Below, piece by piece: positions 23,925 through 40,900 of a stretch of DNA of 64,000 nt. Below the pieces are notes generated by a model. That model worked only from the letters and a program-made list of their open reading frames with translations, ran no database searches and was not told the origin of the DNA. Source of the DNA: Cruorifilaria tuberocauda (lineage: Eukaryota > Nematoda > Chromadorea > Rhabditida > Onchocercidae); contig JABVXU010000051.1 in the NCBI GenBank assembly GCA_013365365.1, positions 62,001 to 126,000 of the forward strand, given 5' to 3'. Numbering within the stretch: position 1 is the first letter of the stretch; each line of letters begins with the position of its first letter. A program made the translations under genes and the position numbers.

Positions 23925-25537
23925 ATGTCCGGAAAGGATGAGGAAGAGAATGGTTCGGAAGATGATGAAGAATATATACCCTCAGATCCCGAAGAGGACG
24001 TTGATGATGAGCAGAATGAAAATGGTGGAAGTAGTGGTGATGATGGTGATGCTGTGAACGGTAATTCGGCCGTAGCATTGCAGGAATCAAAGCAAGCAAT
24101 TAAAATTTTAATTATCTTTCGATGTTATGAAGATATTTCGATCGATAGGCAGTGCTTTATATTTTCCCTGAACTATCCACGATATACCATTTTAATGATC
24201 CGGATATATCTGTAAGCAAGATGTAATTCAGTGATGAATTGCAAGATTATCCAATACATCTATTCTTTAGCAGCTGTTTGCTCCCAGTTCGGAATCTTTT
24301 CATTCCAGAAGGACCCTGTTTTTAATTTTTTTGTAACTTTACTCCTTGCTTCCTATTCTTTTCATTTGTTATTTTCTGTTGTCGTTTTCTTTAGTACCCG
24401 CGAACAGCGATAAAGTTAACTTTCAAAATGTGGGTTAGCGATAATAATCAAATTTGTTTCTCTCGAGAAAGTTTTTTGTAATTTATTATTTTAAGAGACA
24501 CAAATAAGTCAGAGGAAACGGAAGATGAGAGACAACGAAGGTTGAAATCGTTGTTTGAGGATTTCATCGGAGGAAACGATACTAAGTCAAAATCGTCAAC
24601 CAATCAAGCATTATCCGCGTAAGATTCTTAGAAATTAATTCAACTGATAGAAAGAAATCACGATTTATTGTTTTCATATTTGAATGCTCAAAATTTAGTT
24701 CCACCGCTGATGGTAAACAAGTATCGATGACTACGGATGAAATTCCGAAATTAACAACAGAAACAGCTGACAATATTTTCGATGGCGTGTTGGATGTAGA
24801 TGTTGCGTACGTTTGGTTTCGACATATTTTATTTATAGTAATCTATTTAAATGAAATAGCTATAACCGTATAACTAGAAATTTATGAGGCAGGATTTAGT
24901 TGAGGTTTATGGAGCTGGTCATTTTGTTTTTAATTTCAGGCTGAACAACAAGTCAAAATCTTGTGAAAAAGGAAAGAAGCCGCCTGGACTAGTACAATGC
25001 GAAAAGTTAATGGTTACAAATAAAATAATATAAGCGAGACTTTAAAAAGTTAATTTAAAAGTTTAATTGTCGATAAATATTTAGGAGAAGGGCTTTGGAT
25101 GGATTGACAAGTGCAGTTAGTGCCTTTTCGAAGAAATCAAAAATGACTGTACTCGAAAAAACAGCACAGGATTGGGGAGCTTTCAAAACTGAAACGGGAA
25201 TTCAGGTTGTTGCTTATTTGTTTTTTTTATGGATCTCCTTCTCCAAGAATATTTTTAGTCGCGTCCTTGATTTTTGTATTTAAATCTGTTTTAATTTTAT
25301 TGAATGAGATATGTTTCAGTTTTTTACAGATTTTGAAGAAGTATATCGTTATCGTGAAGAAAAAAATACATTTCAAACCTTAGTTTGTTGTTGAAATTTA
25401 AATTACAGGAAGAATTAACCAGCCATAACCGAGGAAAGCAGGGCTATGTTGATCGTGTGGAGTTTTTATCCCGAACAGATTATCGACAGTTTGAAATCGA
25501 ACGTGATGCTCGTAATGCCGCTCGCAAGAAGAAATAA
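23925..25537 (+). CDS. CFDP1: craniofacial development protein 1 / BCNT-Swc5 homolog
   Basis: Six exons: 23925-24060, 24498-24618, 24699-24806, 24940-25005, 25085-25205 and 25409-25537. They total 681 nt, giving 226 residues, with the frame kept throughout. The N-terminus is very acidic ([20 protein letters not shown]), as in all BCNT proteins. Exon 2 has [11 protein letters not shown], like the WASFLNDV motif of CFDP1. The last two exons encode the BCNT-C domain: [40 protein letters not shown] and [14 protein letters not shown]. Vertebrate CFDP1 and yeast Swc5 belong to the SRCAP/SWR1 remodelling complex that deposits H2A.Z; Swc5 uses its acidic region to bind H2A-H2B dimers. The acidic N-terminus here fits that. 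It is head to head with the unknown ORF at 23616-23822. Confidence 0.94.
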
Positions 25538-26757
25538 GTAACTTGCCCTGTCTTTATTGGCTTTACTTATCACTGGTTTTTGTGATCTCATGAGCCAGGA
25601 AAGCAATTTTTACGATCGTGTTGGCAACAATGATCCTTTGGAATTGATCTATTTAGTTGTCTTTGGGTTATTCCATTGTTTATGATGTAGTCATTTATGG
25701 AAATTATAAATGAAGGAATGATTTCAGAAACCGCTTTTGATTTCAGTGTTAACCTGGATAATCCATTAACTCTCTGCTCAGGCGTAATATCTACCATAAA
25801 ATATTAAGAAGCCAAAATGATTGTCTCCATCAATATCGTCGTTTGCATCATTTGTTTATAAAAATTTAGCTTTTAAATCTTAAATCTTTGTTGAATGTGC
25901 ATCATTAAAGTTAAAGGTGTGCATTTTGTTCTATCTTCATTTTCTTTGCATTCAGAAGTCTTTCCCTTATTTTCTCTATAACCTATTGATTTACGGTTTT
26001 ATACTATTACTGAGTACATCCTGATCACGTACTGCAAATCAATTCTCGTTCTGTCATATTTGCCGGTAATTTTTGTTATTTATAAAATACTCCTTTTCTG
26101 CATAAAACCCCATATGTTTGCGATTAGTAAGGACAATCGGTGGATCAAGAATGTTTTCATTGCAAGTGCTACCATTTGTGTATAATATTAATAACACTCT
26201 TCCTCCATTATCATCAAAAAATAAATGGAAAGAACCAAGGGATAGGAGAAGAAACCTGTAAGCGACAAATGGGAATTTTGAAGTTATTTTTAACCAAACA
26301 AAAGTTACAGCACTTCGATAAATTTTAGTGAAAAACAACACAATAAACATTTTAATGAAGAAACGAAGTATAGTATTTGAAAGAGAGAGAGAGAGACATT
26401 AGTATTGTATTCTAAACAACGAAGCATGTTAAAAAAGAAGGCGAAATGTGAGGAGAAAAAAGAAAATTTTGACGAATGAAAACCCCAACTAAGACAGCTT
26501 TTCTCTGTTAAAGATAGAATGAAGAGATGACAAAGAAAGCAGCACAAGAAATAAGTGATTGAAAGGATTTTCTCCTGTTTTTAATTTTATTGGAACGCAT
26601 ACAAAACAAGGCTTCTTGATAAAAGTTTTGCAGATACTTTCATAGACTAAAGCAAACCATCCCATCCGCCAATTCGCCAACTTTATTTTTCCCGACCTGT
26701 TAAGCTTTTCACATTTAATTGTAATGATTGCATATGCGTATCCAATTCCACTTCATT
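25538..26757. other. convergent intergenic region, CFDP1 to REEP
   Basis: About 1.2 kb between two facing stop codons. It includes a short (AG)n tract at 26382-26396. Minus ORFs in this interval (for example 26054-26350 and 26305-26547) are rich in Phe, Ser and Leu, which is typical of translated AT-rich noise. Nothing else was recognised. Confidence 0.45.
26382..26396. repeat. (AG)n microsatellite
   Basis: About seven perfect AG units in the CFDP1-REEP 3' intergenic region. Confidence 0.8.
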
Positions 26758-30214
<3,457 letters not shown>

Positions 30215-32138
30215 TTTATTTACCTTGCAAAACCACTCGATAATTATCCTGAAAAATATTACAATAGTTTATTTGTTAAGGAAAAACAAAAATGCATGAC
30301 GGAATGAACAAATAATAATAAAACTTAAATTATAAGGCAGTTGCAAATCGCCATCAAAGAACAGATACACTTCGATGAATGCATTTAGGTAATTGATGAT
30401 AAATAAAACAAATGATCATTGCTAATCAAAATGTTCCACGCATGTATAAAAAGTATTTGTTTCTAAAAAATTTTTGGAATTATCCAATAAATAGGGATTA
30501 ATATTTTAAAAAATTATGAATTTCTATTCAGCTACTAGGTAATAAATTCAAAATAAGGTTTAGTTTGTGGAATATTAGAAAATGAATGGTTTATTTAGAA
30601 AACAAGCAAAATTTCATGTTCATTCATTACGAATGATTAACGTTTAGTCATATAATTTATTTAGCAATTTGATTAAAAGCGACAAGCAAGAGTAATAAAC
30701 TCCGCAGTGATAAGAATGATAATGATAAATAAAACAGGAACTGCACGGTACTTTTTATTAGCCAAATATGCACACTAACTTGTACTAACTTATGTCATTT
30801 GGATGAAAAAATCTTGTTAAACGCTGATTTTATGCATGCCCATATATATATACTAACTTCATTACTTTACGAATTCATGCTTAAAATTTGAAATTAGATA
30901 TGAAATTTTGAAAATCTTTTCATCATATCAGAAAAGAAAAAACTTAAAACGAAAGAAGGAAAAGATAACAACAGAGGCGATATCTATTATATCACAAAAG
31001 CACTCCTATAAATATGAAGAATATTTAACTCAAGCACCTGAAACATCTCAACTTGGCTACTCAAGTAAACTCTTGTACTAAATAATATTGAAATTCCGAC
31101 TTACCCATTGATAAATTAATATATGCAATATTCTAAAGAAAACGAAGAGTGCAGCCATGTCATTGCTATTATTCAAAAGATTAAAGGGAAAGAGAAAATG
31201 AAGGAAATTGCGGATGGATTCGTAAAAATAAAAAATGGAAAAAAGCTCTTTTTCAAGTAGCTGCTTAACATTGGGAAAAAGAGGAGAGGTGATTGAAACT
31301 TTCAGTGGCAGACTACTCAACTTTCAGCTCCTTCCCATATTCTCTCTTCCTCATTCTGGAAAAGGTAGATGAGAATGCGCTACAATAACTGTCGCCAGCA
31401 GCATAAAGAAATCAAAGCACAAGTGAGATAAGTTACTACTACAACTTATTAGTGATTAAAAATCATTCAAGAAGTAAGCCAAATCAAAACTGTACAGAAG
31501 AAAAGAAAAAAGAAAGATTAAATTTAGTTGTAATTCGAAATTTTAATGAAAGAAATGGTAAATTGTGTTAACAGTGAAGCAAACAATAAATGGTGATGAA
31601 AAATGTAACAATTAACAAAGAACTAGTAGGGAGAGGAATGAAAAAAGAAAAGGGAAAAAATTGAAAACATAATTCTCTTTTTCTTACAAAATTTCACTTC
31701 CTTTTAAGTTTTTTTGGATAACTACTTGCTGTTCAATTTGGATTCTAAAATAAATAAACTATGCTGAAGAAGCAATCAAATTTTATAAAATTATTTCATA
31801 ATTTTAATGACAACCTCAGGAATTCATTCACATCTAATCCCAAGATATTGCTTATGATTAAAAATGTAATATGCAACAAATAATATAGCAGTGGAATTTT
31901 TCAGCAAAATATTAGAAATTTGCTTAGAATTTATTAATAACAAAATTTATTTCAATTCATCATTTCCAAAATTTTAAAGCTGACTTGTGAGAGAGATCAC
32001 ATATCTGTTAAAAGCTAAATATTTATCTTCCCTTAGGAAAAGAGGATAAAGATCTGCCAAACTTTATAACTTTGCTTTAAATGCGATAGAAAAACAACAG
32101 CTTTCACCTTCAATTTTAAATTCGTAGCTTCTAGCAAA

Positions 32139-32180
32139 AGTAAAGTATAAAAAGAAGTTTTCTCCTTTTTATACTTTACT
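32139..32180. repeat. perfect 16-bp inverted repeat with 10-nt loop
   Basis: The left arm AGTAAAGTATAAAAAG (32139-32154) is exactly complementary to the right arm at 32165-32180. The loop is 10 nt. The hairpin is all A/T apart from a few G/C pairs. It is too short for a typical miRNA precursor. There are no terminal repeats of a mobile element around it that I can see. Confidence 0.75.
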
Positions 32181-32515
32181 GATGGTAATTTAGTTATCCA
32201 ACTTCGTGATCCCCCCGTCATATAAAATTAAACAATCATAAGATGGACTAAATTGAAATGAACCAAAAAAAGGATGAAAGAAATGATAGAAGGATAGCTT
32301 CTAACGATTTCTTGAAAACGGCTAAAACGTACAACATTGAAAAACATTCGAAAGGCCTGAAATGAAGAACTCCGTCGACAGCTGTTCAAAATAGATTGAA
32401 AAATAAATAGAGATAAGCCTCCTTCATCAGCTATATACGCTTACAACCAGTTAGCATCCAGTGCCACCAAGCTTAACACTAATATTTTGTAATCTCAACA
32501 TTTCATATACATATC

Positions 32516-32518
<3 letters not shown>

Positions 32519-32555
<37 letters not shown>
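32519..32555. repeat. (AC)n microsatellite
   Basis: About 18 perfect AC units, followed by an interrupted AT/AC tail. Likely polymorphic. Confidence 0.95.
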
Positions 32556-32561
<6 letters not shown>

Positions 32562-34926
32562 CATATATTTGTACGCTAAACTAGCCAATCAACTGGTTCA
32601 GAAACGAACTAACTAGGCTATATTTCAACGTAAATATACCAGTGAATATTACGGAATAAAAATGATTTTAGCGGCTATTATTCAGAAAAACAGATAGATA
32701 GATAGGACAAACGGATATGAACACTCATATAAATGTGAATAGTTGAAAATTATAATTTTGATGAGTACACAAGAACAAATACACTAACGAAGTAAAACCA
32801 TTTCTCAAAGTACTAAATTTAAGAGAACTATCAGTGATGAAAGAAATAGAAGAGCATTACACAGTACGGATAGGAGGTAAAATCTAATATTCCATTCGTG
32901 AGAAATAGCCTAGATGCTAAATAATCGAGTGGATGCTGCAACTAAAAACTTCCACGAACAAAGGGAAATCCGATAGGTAGATGACCGACGATTATGGAGA
33001 AATAAATAAGTCGTGATGGATATAAATGACCCACGAGCTCGATGAGGAGTAGAATAGAAGACGTAATGACATTCGTGCGGAATCAATAGAGCGAATGACC
33101 TATGACTGTCGTAGATGAGTGCGAAGTTAACAAAATGAAGAATAACGAATATTCATAAGTAATGGAACATCTAACTTTGCTTTTGAGTTTAAAATAACCG
33201 CAAGAGTATTGAATAAGTGGAATTAAATGAATAATCTATCCGACACATACAAACATGACGGAACTTTTTAGAAAAAATCTCTCTCTATCGAAAAGGGTTA
33301 CTGATCACCTTGTCCTTAAAATAACGGAGTTTTAATTCTTCAATTAGCTTGTTATCTCAATGTTGCGTTAAAGCCACTGATACAATCTCTTTCTCTTTCC
33401 CTTTTTCCCTTACCTCATAGCAACAAATTCAGGATAGGACATTACCATCATAATTATTAATAAGAAACCGACTAAGCAGGGACATATCAAAGTGAAAATG
33501 ATCTGAAAATCTGAAGTACAATCTTCCCATAAAGAGGAACTAATCACAAATGAATTTATATACTCCTTTAATCAGGCAATTGAGAATGATTCTTTAGCAG
33601 GATACACACCAAATACCACACAATTGTGGAATCTGAATTATCCATGTTATCGACTAGTATCAAGATTACTGTCACTATTTCATTGTGAATACCATTATAA
33701 ATTCGAAATTGCACTGAAATCAGTTTAAGACTATGCAAAAGTGGAGTTATAATAATGTACGACTTCTGAAAGTTTTGACATCGAAAAGTTACAGATGTAA
33801 ACAACCAAGGGAATGATGCTCAGCAATTTTTCAAATATTTCTGTCATTTATATGAATATTATAAAACATCTCTTTCTTCCTCTCTCTCTTTATATAAATA
33901 TGTATAGTCAAAGTGTGAAACGTAAAACGTGCAAATAACAATTAAGACAGATGATGACCATATGCACGATAATGTCATAGCATAAAACAGTACACTTATC
34001 ATGATGAACGAAATAAAAATGTTAAAATCATTATCAAAATTAGACATTGAAAAAACACATAATAAATTAATGGAAAATCAGTTAAGATTCAGCAGAGAGC
34101 TCAGCAAATTTGGAGAGACGGATATCTATGAATAAGGGAAATCATACTCCACATAAATCTCAATGCATTTTTTCCATTGTGCTCTAATATAAACGATAGT
34201 CGAAGACTCACTTACTTTTCAATTTTCTACGCATCTTCCTTAGCATTTCTGTTTGTCAATTTTTAAAGCAATGATCATTCAAATATTTACAACGAAATAA
34301 CATAATCTAAGCAAAAACAATGATTTTTCAATAATTTATTTCTCAAAAACCCGTAGAAGTTATGAATCGCATTTACAATATTCGGATTTTACAAATCATT
34401 AAAAATCGAAAATTTCCATTGAGAAAATCAAGAACTTTGCAAATCGCATCTAATAAATAAATGAAGTCCGGAAATTTGATTTTCAAATTAGATTAATTAA
34501 AAGTTGAAATACTCTAACCTTTTATTTTCATGAGGAAGTCTTCATATTCAAACTCTTCACCGTGATTATAAACAAAAATTGTTTAGCATATCGTAGTGTC
34601 CCATGCAAATTTTACAGTAATGAAATGTGTACTGATTTATTTAACATGAAAAATCTCCAAACTCGAAAAATTTACAAATTTTAAATCTAAATCTGAAAAT
34701 TTCTTGGGAAGCGAAATAAGCTTGCTGTTTTTAAGAAAAAACCTGCAGCATTTTTTAATGTTTTTTTGATAAACACCGTAAGGATAAACCTATAAAGAGA
34801 AATAGATTTCAAATTTTATTCGAAATCAGTAATGAAAATACCGTTGATTTCTAATCTAACTTTTTCATAATGAATAGAAAGGAACACAACAGATAATGTC
34901 TGTTCAAATAAAGAAGAAAGACATGG

Positions 34927-37900
34927 TTACTCAATCATTGTTATAAGTTTTTCGAAATCAAGAGCAAGGCGATCAATTTTAACTGCTTGATCATTCGGAT
35001 GCACACGATTTAAGCATATTCTTATTTGATGCATAAGCTGTTTAATATCATTCGGCGAAACCAGAACAACTTCCATTTTTGATTCACGAATACATTTCAT
35101 CATCCTAAAAATTCTCCGAAATGAAATTCGAATTCCATAGGAAAGCAGTTCCAACTTGAAAACATTGATATAGTAGATAGACTATAAGGGGTATGCCTGC
35201 TTTGAGCGTTTTCAACTTTAATTTAGATCCTAGAAACCGCGTGTCAGATTTCTGATCTATATGGTACTCTAACTAATTTGTGTTCCGTGAAGTACAACAA
35301 AGCGATCACTTTTTTAAAACATAGGTAAAAATTATTGTGTAACAAATTAAATTATCCGACTATTTGTTGGGTCGAAATTTATCCTACCGATCATTCATAA
35401 GTGACATCCTTAAACTACGCATCATGAGATCCTCCTTCTCATTTGTGTCGAACCATTTCCGGACACGCGCAACAGCTACATCAAAAAGTTCGTAAGGCAG
35501 AAGTTCCATATTTTCCATCACTCTTAAGACATCTTTTGCTTCGCAATCAAGACCCTTTTGGAATAAAGTAACAACTTCCTAAAATCACTGAAATCTCTCG
35601 GTCCAAAGGAAGTAATGCAATAAAGAAATTCTTCAGGTGGAACGATTCCGATTCCGAAATGCTTCAAAATTTTAAAGCTGCAAATATCTCAGCTTTCTTA
35701 CACTTTCTTCTTTCAAAACATTTAAAAATCTCCAAACTCTACCTTGCTCTTGATTTCGTCCGCACTAAGTGTCCAATCATCAGCTAAATCATAGATATGA
35801 AAACGTAGGTCACGGGCAAATTCTGATGAGCCATTATGTGCAATACATTTCTTCAGAAAATCCATCCGCTTATCTCGAACACTCTCCGTAACGCTTTCCA
35901 TTGCAATTAATGGATGAGCATAAAATGATTCAAAAAATGCTCGTTCATCAACTGAATCAAACAAATATTTCGGTCCTGGCGGCCATTCTTCCAAGGCAAC
36001 CTGCAGATGTTAAAATTTAAATTATCTTTTAAGATCGACCATATATATTTTTTGGTCAAGTTATTTCAACAAATTCGGAGAAACGTTTCACTAAGTGAAT
36101 GATGAGAAATCTAATTCTTCCGAAGATCTTTTACCTTGAATAAATTTAAAAACCTATAGCATCATCCAGTAAATGAAAAGAATCCCAAAATCATATATCC
36201 TACATGCTTTCCTCATACTTATTCAGATGAGTGAAACATGTAAATCTTCGAACACCTTACCGCTACCACTCAGTACAAACTTTTATATTTTTTTAAAACT
36301 TTTATGCGTAAATAAGCTTACTTGTAATTCGATCACCATCGCAAGATCATGATGGTGACAAACAAGAGGATAATTCACCGGCTTCTGAAGCCCAGCAATG
36401 AGACTTAACGGTTTTCTGAAAGATGTTAGAAACAATAAAATGTTTAAAATAGTGAAATAAAAATGTTTATCATATTTTAAAAACCCTAAAGATTTTTTCT
36501 ATTATGATAATACGCTAAAAGATATTTAACAGATGAATCATGGATAATAAATTGATTAAAAATAAATGAGAAAGGCTATGAAAAAAGTTTATTTCAAAAG
36601 GAATAGGTGTGTACGTGTGGACACGTTGATGGGATTTCTGATTTAACGCAAAAATATTATCTAGCATTTACCTAGAATTTGGATCTATATGATAAGAAGT
36701 CTTGCATCGACAAATTCTATGTACCAAAAAATGAATGATATCGAGAATCTTTTTTTCTTCCTTTAGGAGCTAATATTAAGTATCAATCTTCATAAAAGGA
36801 TTTTATGATATATCAATTGAGTGACTGATGAAAAATGATGAAATTACTTTGGTTTTGCTTGTTTACGCCGTTGAAATTCAAACACTGCTTCAGTGAAATC
36901 TTCGAATAAGTTATGGACAATAGAGGCACTCAATGAATCCTCATTTCCATCGACTGCTTCCGCAAATCTTACAGAATTCCGCAATAATCGCAAAATTTTC
37001 GTGCAGCAGGACGGAAAATGCTCCTTAAATGTAATACATTCCTTTAAAAAGTTCAGTCATAATAAAAATTGGATCAGTGAGACATGAAATAATTTAGTAT
37101 GGACGAAGACAGTCATCTTTTCATCAGCAAAGAACCATGACCAAAGCATAAACTTTCTGATCATAGGTATCATAGGTGATGTTCATGACTGCTCACGTGA
37201 CACATATCACATATTTGGACAAACTGAGAATCGTTTATATGTTGCGTTCCGAAATGTATAAATTGTTTAACTGCATGTGAAATTCTGTTTATTCAGCAAA
37301 ACAATTTTCGTAAAACCTACTAAGCTCAAAAATCTTTTTAATTTCCAAAATAAACGCTTACCAGATCTATTCGATAATCTTCCAATTTTTTAAACTTCGA
37401 CGATTTCCGATTTAGAAAGTCATAAATATGTCGGAAAGGCTGACGAAGGAACGTATCCCATAACATAAAACAAATACCATGTTGTAATAGACCTGCTTCA
37501 CCCAGAAGCTCAACAAATTTCACTGTTTTCTGAAAAGGACAAACAGTTGAAGAAGGAAACAAAAATATCAATATATTGTTTGATTTTGTCAATGGAACGA
37601 ATAAGCATAAAAATAATTAATTGATTTAACAGAAGATATTAAATAATTCTGACAAAAGGAAATAATACCATGTTAAAAAACTAATTAAAACTAAAGTAGA
37701 TTTGATCGCTTAAGATCTAGGCAAAAGATGCATGAGATTCATACTTTTAATAATTCGCAAGCTTCATTCTTATCTTTGTTACGTCTCCATGCACCCATAC
37801 ATTCCCAAGCACAATCGCACACGACAAGTTCAGGTGAAAGACTTATTGGAAACAATTTTCGCAATTCACCGATTATAACCTCCCACTTTACTTTTGGATT

Positions 37901-40900
37901 CACTACCGTCGGATTATCGAGGATATCATAAAGATGTTCCGGATCTAAGTTGAATTCCGCTGACCATCTGCCAATCTAAAATTTTTACAATCCACCTTTA
38001 ACTGATAGAAAATACATCTCGTAACCTAAAACTATTTCACATATGAGTTCTTCTCTTCGATTAACTGACCCAGCTGACTGATATATAGCTTAGATCTTTT
38101 TCATGGTCCGGCTGAATGATCGCAAAACAAATAATGAGAAATCAAAGTCTCAATTTCGAGAAGTTTCACATTTTTCTTGGAAAGATTAAAGGACTAAAAT
38201 ACCTGCTCTCTATAATAAGCTGGACCACCATTAATTAAATCTAAGAGGCAGATTCGTAAATCACCAGGTAGTGCTTTAAGAACAAGCATGCACTGCAAAT
38301 GTCTTAAAAGCAAATCCCACCATTCCAGCGATAATTCCACCTCATCCCAATCCTCATGGTGCGATTCGTTATTCAATTCTCTGCTGCTACTGACACTCTG
38401 AAATATCAAATCTATTAGCAAAAAACTAGTAAAATTCATCGTAACGTGAGTCGCCCCTTTATTATCTGCGTCTAGATGGTTGTCACTTACTTTTATAAGT
38501 ATTGCTATTCATAACAACAAACATAAAACTAATCTTATTTGGTGATGAATGCCTTCGAGTGAATGCGACAGCCCGTGCAACCAAACATAATATCAGAGCT
38601 GCACCAAGTTCGTGGCTGGAAATATTATGATAAATAATACCGGAAAACTAACTTCACATACTAATCATAAAATTTTATAAATAAATTGAAAAGGATCATT
38701 AATGAGGAAATATCAGTTTGGGAAATCGAGAACCTGATAAGAATATTTCGCTCAACTTTAGTTAACCAAGATTGTCCATCAGAATCAATTTCCGATAAAT
38801 GCTTGCAGAGGACCAGAACACGTGGTAAGTAATCATTGAGTTCAAAATATGGACTAAGCCAATATGCACAAAACGCATCCGCAAAATCTTCCTAAAAAAT
38901 CATATGCACTATCTGTAACTAGAAAACTAAAAATGTTGCAGATATCTTAGTTAAAATGCTGTGTCTCTCAACATTACAAAACAGTTATTACAGAACTGAT
39001 TATAATGCCACCCAATCTAAGACAGCTCATCATTATAATGAAAGCAGTAGGAATCATGAAGTTAAGTATACTATCATTTCAGAAGTATCTTGACTGCCGC
39101 AACTGTCGTCAATAGCCATAAACAAAAAGACAAAAAATGATTCAGAGATAAAAGTGTGTGCAAAATAAATGAACCCATTCACGCAATGTACAACTTACCC
39201 CTGATAAGTTAAGTTGTGGTATTACATAGTTTACAAAGTGCTGGATCGTACAGCGTCCAATTAATATGCCATCAAAAAGAAGCTCGCCAAATGCAGCAGT
39301 TTTCTTGACCAATCTAAATCTGATTTATTGTCTTTCATTTTTAACTGCTTTCAAACAAGTTATTGGACGATGAAAAAAAATACTTGTTTTTCAGTGTTTT
39401 TCCATTTGACGCTGTCAAGTTTGCTTGAGTTAAGTCAAAATGTGCTATGAATTCAGCAAGGGTAAGGTTTTTCTTTTTTGAAGAATTGTTTCCAGTGTGA
39501 TACCTGAATAATATTTTCATAGAATGATACATAAAGTTCTGGAAAACATAAACATAAAAACTTATTTTCTTGCAAATAAGCTGTTAAGCAAGAAAGGAAT
39601 ATCACTTCTCTCAGAATTGAAATTGAAACTAACCATAATCCACAGAATTATTGTTCACTAGGAAAAAATACATAGTTAATAATCACAACGTTATAAATTC
39701 TAACATTTATTTTATGTAAATCTCGGATAACACAGAGTCTTAAGCCTAAACTTACTCGGAAATTCGTTGCAAGCATAAATTAAACATTTCTTTACTGATG
39801 CAGAGACTTTCAGCGATATCAGTGCTTTCGAACTCCTCATTTGTCATGCGCAGTTGTTCAGTGTTGATTTTAACCATATATATGTAAACATCAAGTAGTC
39901 GTGAAATTGTAGCAATATAAATCACCAAATTATCGCTATCTGGAGATTTCTTCTGAAAATAGAAATTATTACATTATTTTAATAATTATCATTTTTACGG
40001 TTATTAAAAACAAATAATTTACACAACCAAAAGAAAGTACGAAAAATTTTTCGAATATCCAAAATTTTCAAATTTTTAAATTATATTAACCGAGAAAAAG
40101 CGAAAACGGATTATAAATGAAAAGGAAAAGATTTAAGCGAGAGTATGAAAAGATTCAATGTTATCACATAAAATAAAACTTCCCTCAAAAGAACAATTGA
40201 AAAATGGAACTAATTGAAGGTGTCAAATGAAACAAAGATAGAAAAGCGTAAGGAAACTGCACAGCAAAAAACAAAAATACAAATAATGTAAAATCCAAAC
40301 CATTGCATGAAAGCTTTCCACATGCTGTAGGACAGAAGTCATAATACGGCCGAGCCTGCAACAGTCGATATCACAATTGCGCCATAAAATATCTACACTT
40401 TCTCGTATTGCAGAAGTGGTCTTTAGTGCTTGAAAAAAATTCAACCAAGTTGAAAAGTCTTCTATAATGCCATCTTTTATCATGTGATTAATCTGAAATT
40501 CCTTATCATACACTACATGTTTGTAACATCGCTTTTTTTAATTTTAAATATTTTCACAATTTCTCATGCTTCCGTTCACTTTTTCGGATATCATAATATT
40601 ATAACACTATAGTCAAATAACTTCAATCATTCTCTATAGATATAGCGAATCTGGCAACTGTTTCGTGTCGTTAAGATGGATTTTAAAACTTTGAAAGGGA
40701 TTAGAGAGGATAACAGCTTTTTTTTAAATATATTAGAAAATAACATTTCTCAAAATGGATTAAAAATGCGAACTAACCTCTTTAATAATGCTTGAATCAT
40801 GAATAGCGAAATCACTTTCGTCTGATAACGCACGATGGAAAGGAATCCATAGTTGCTTAAAATATGCGATAAAGAAGCAAGATTTTGATTTAAATGAAAT

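Larger units (their letters stand above)
30215..34926. other. 4.7-kb gene-poor interval, REEP start to RAB3GAP2 stop
   Basis: The largest gap in the window. It is AT-rich, with only short, low-complexity ORFs on both strands. It holds an (AC)n microsatellite (32519-32555) and a perfect 16-bp inverted repeat (32139-32180). The stretch from about 32940 to 33150 is less AT-biased than its flanks but has no coding frame. No tRNA, transposase or reverse transcriptase could be read. It may include a distant 5' exon or regulatory sites for the REEP gene. Confidence 0.45.

Noticed and set aside
24231..24413. 60-residue plus-strand ORF between CFDP1 exons
   Set aside because: Intron 1 of CFDP1; exon 1 (23925-24060) joins exon 2 (24498) in frame without it.
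32519..32555. Telomere-like or transposon terminal repeat
   Set aside because: It is a plain AC dinucleotide microsatellite with no flanking duplications.
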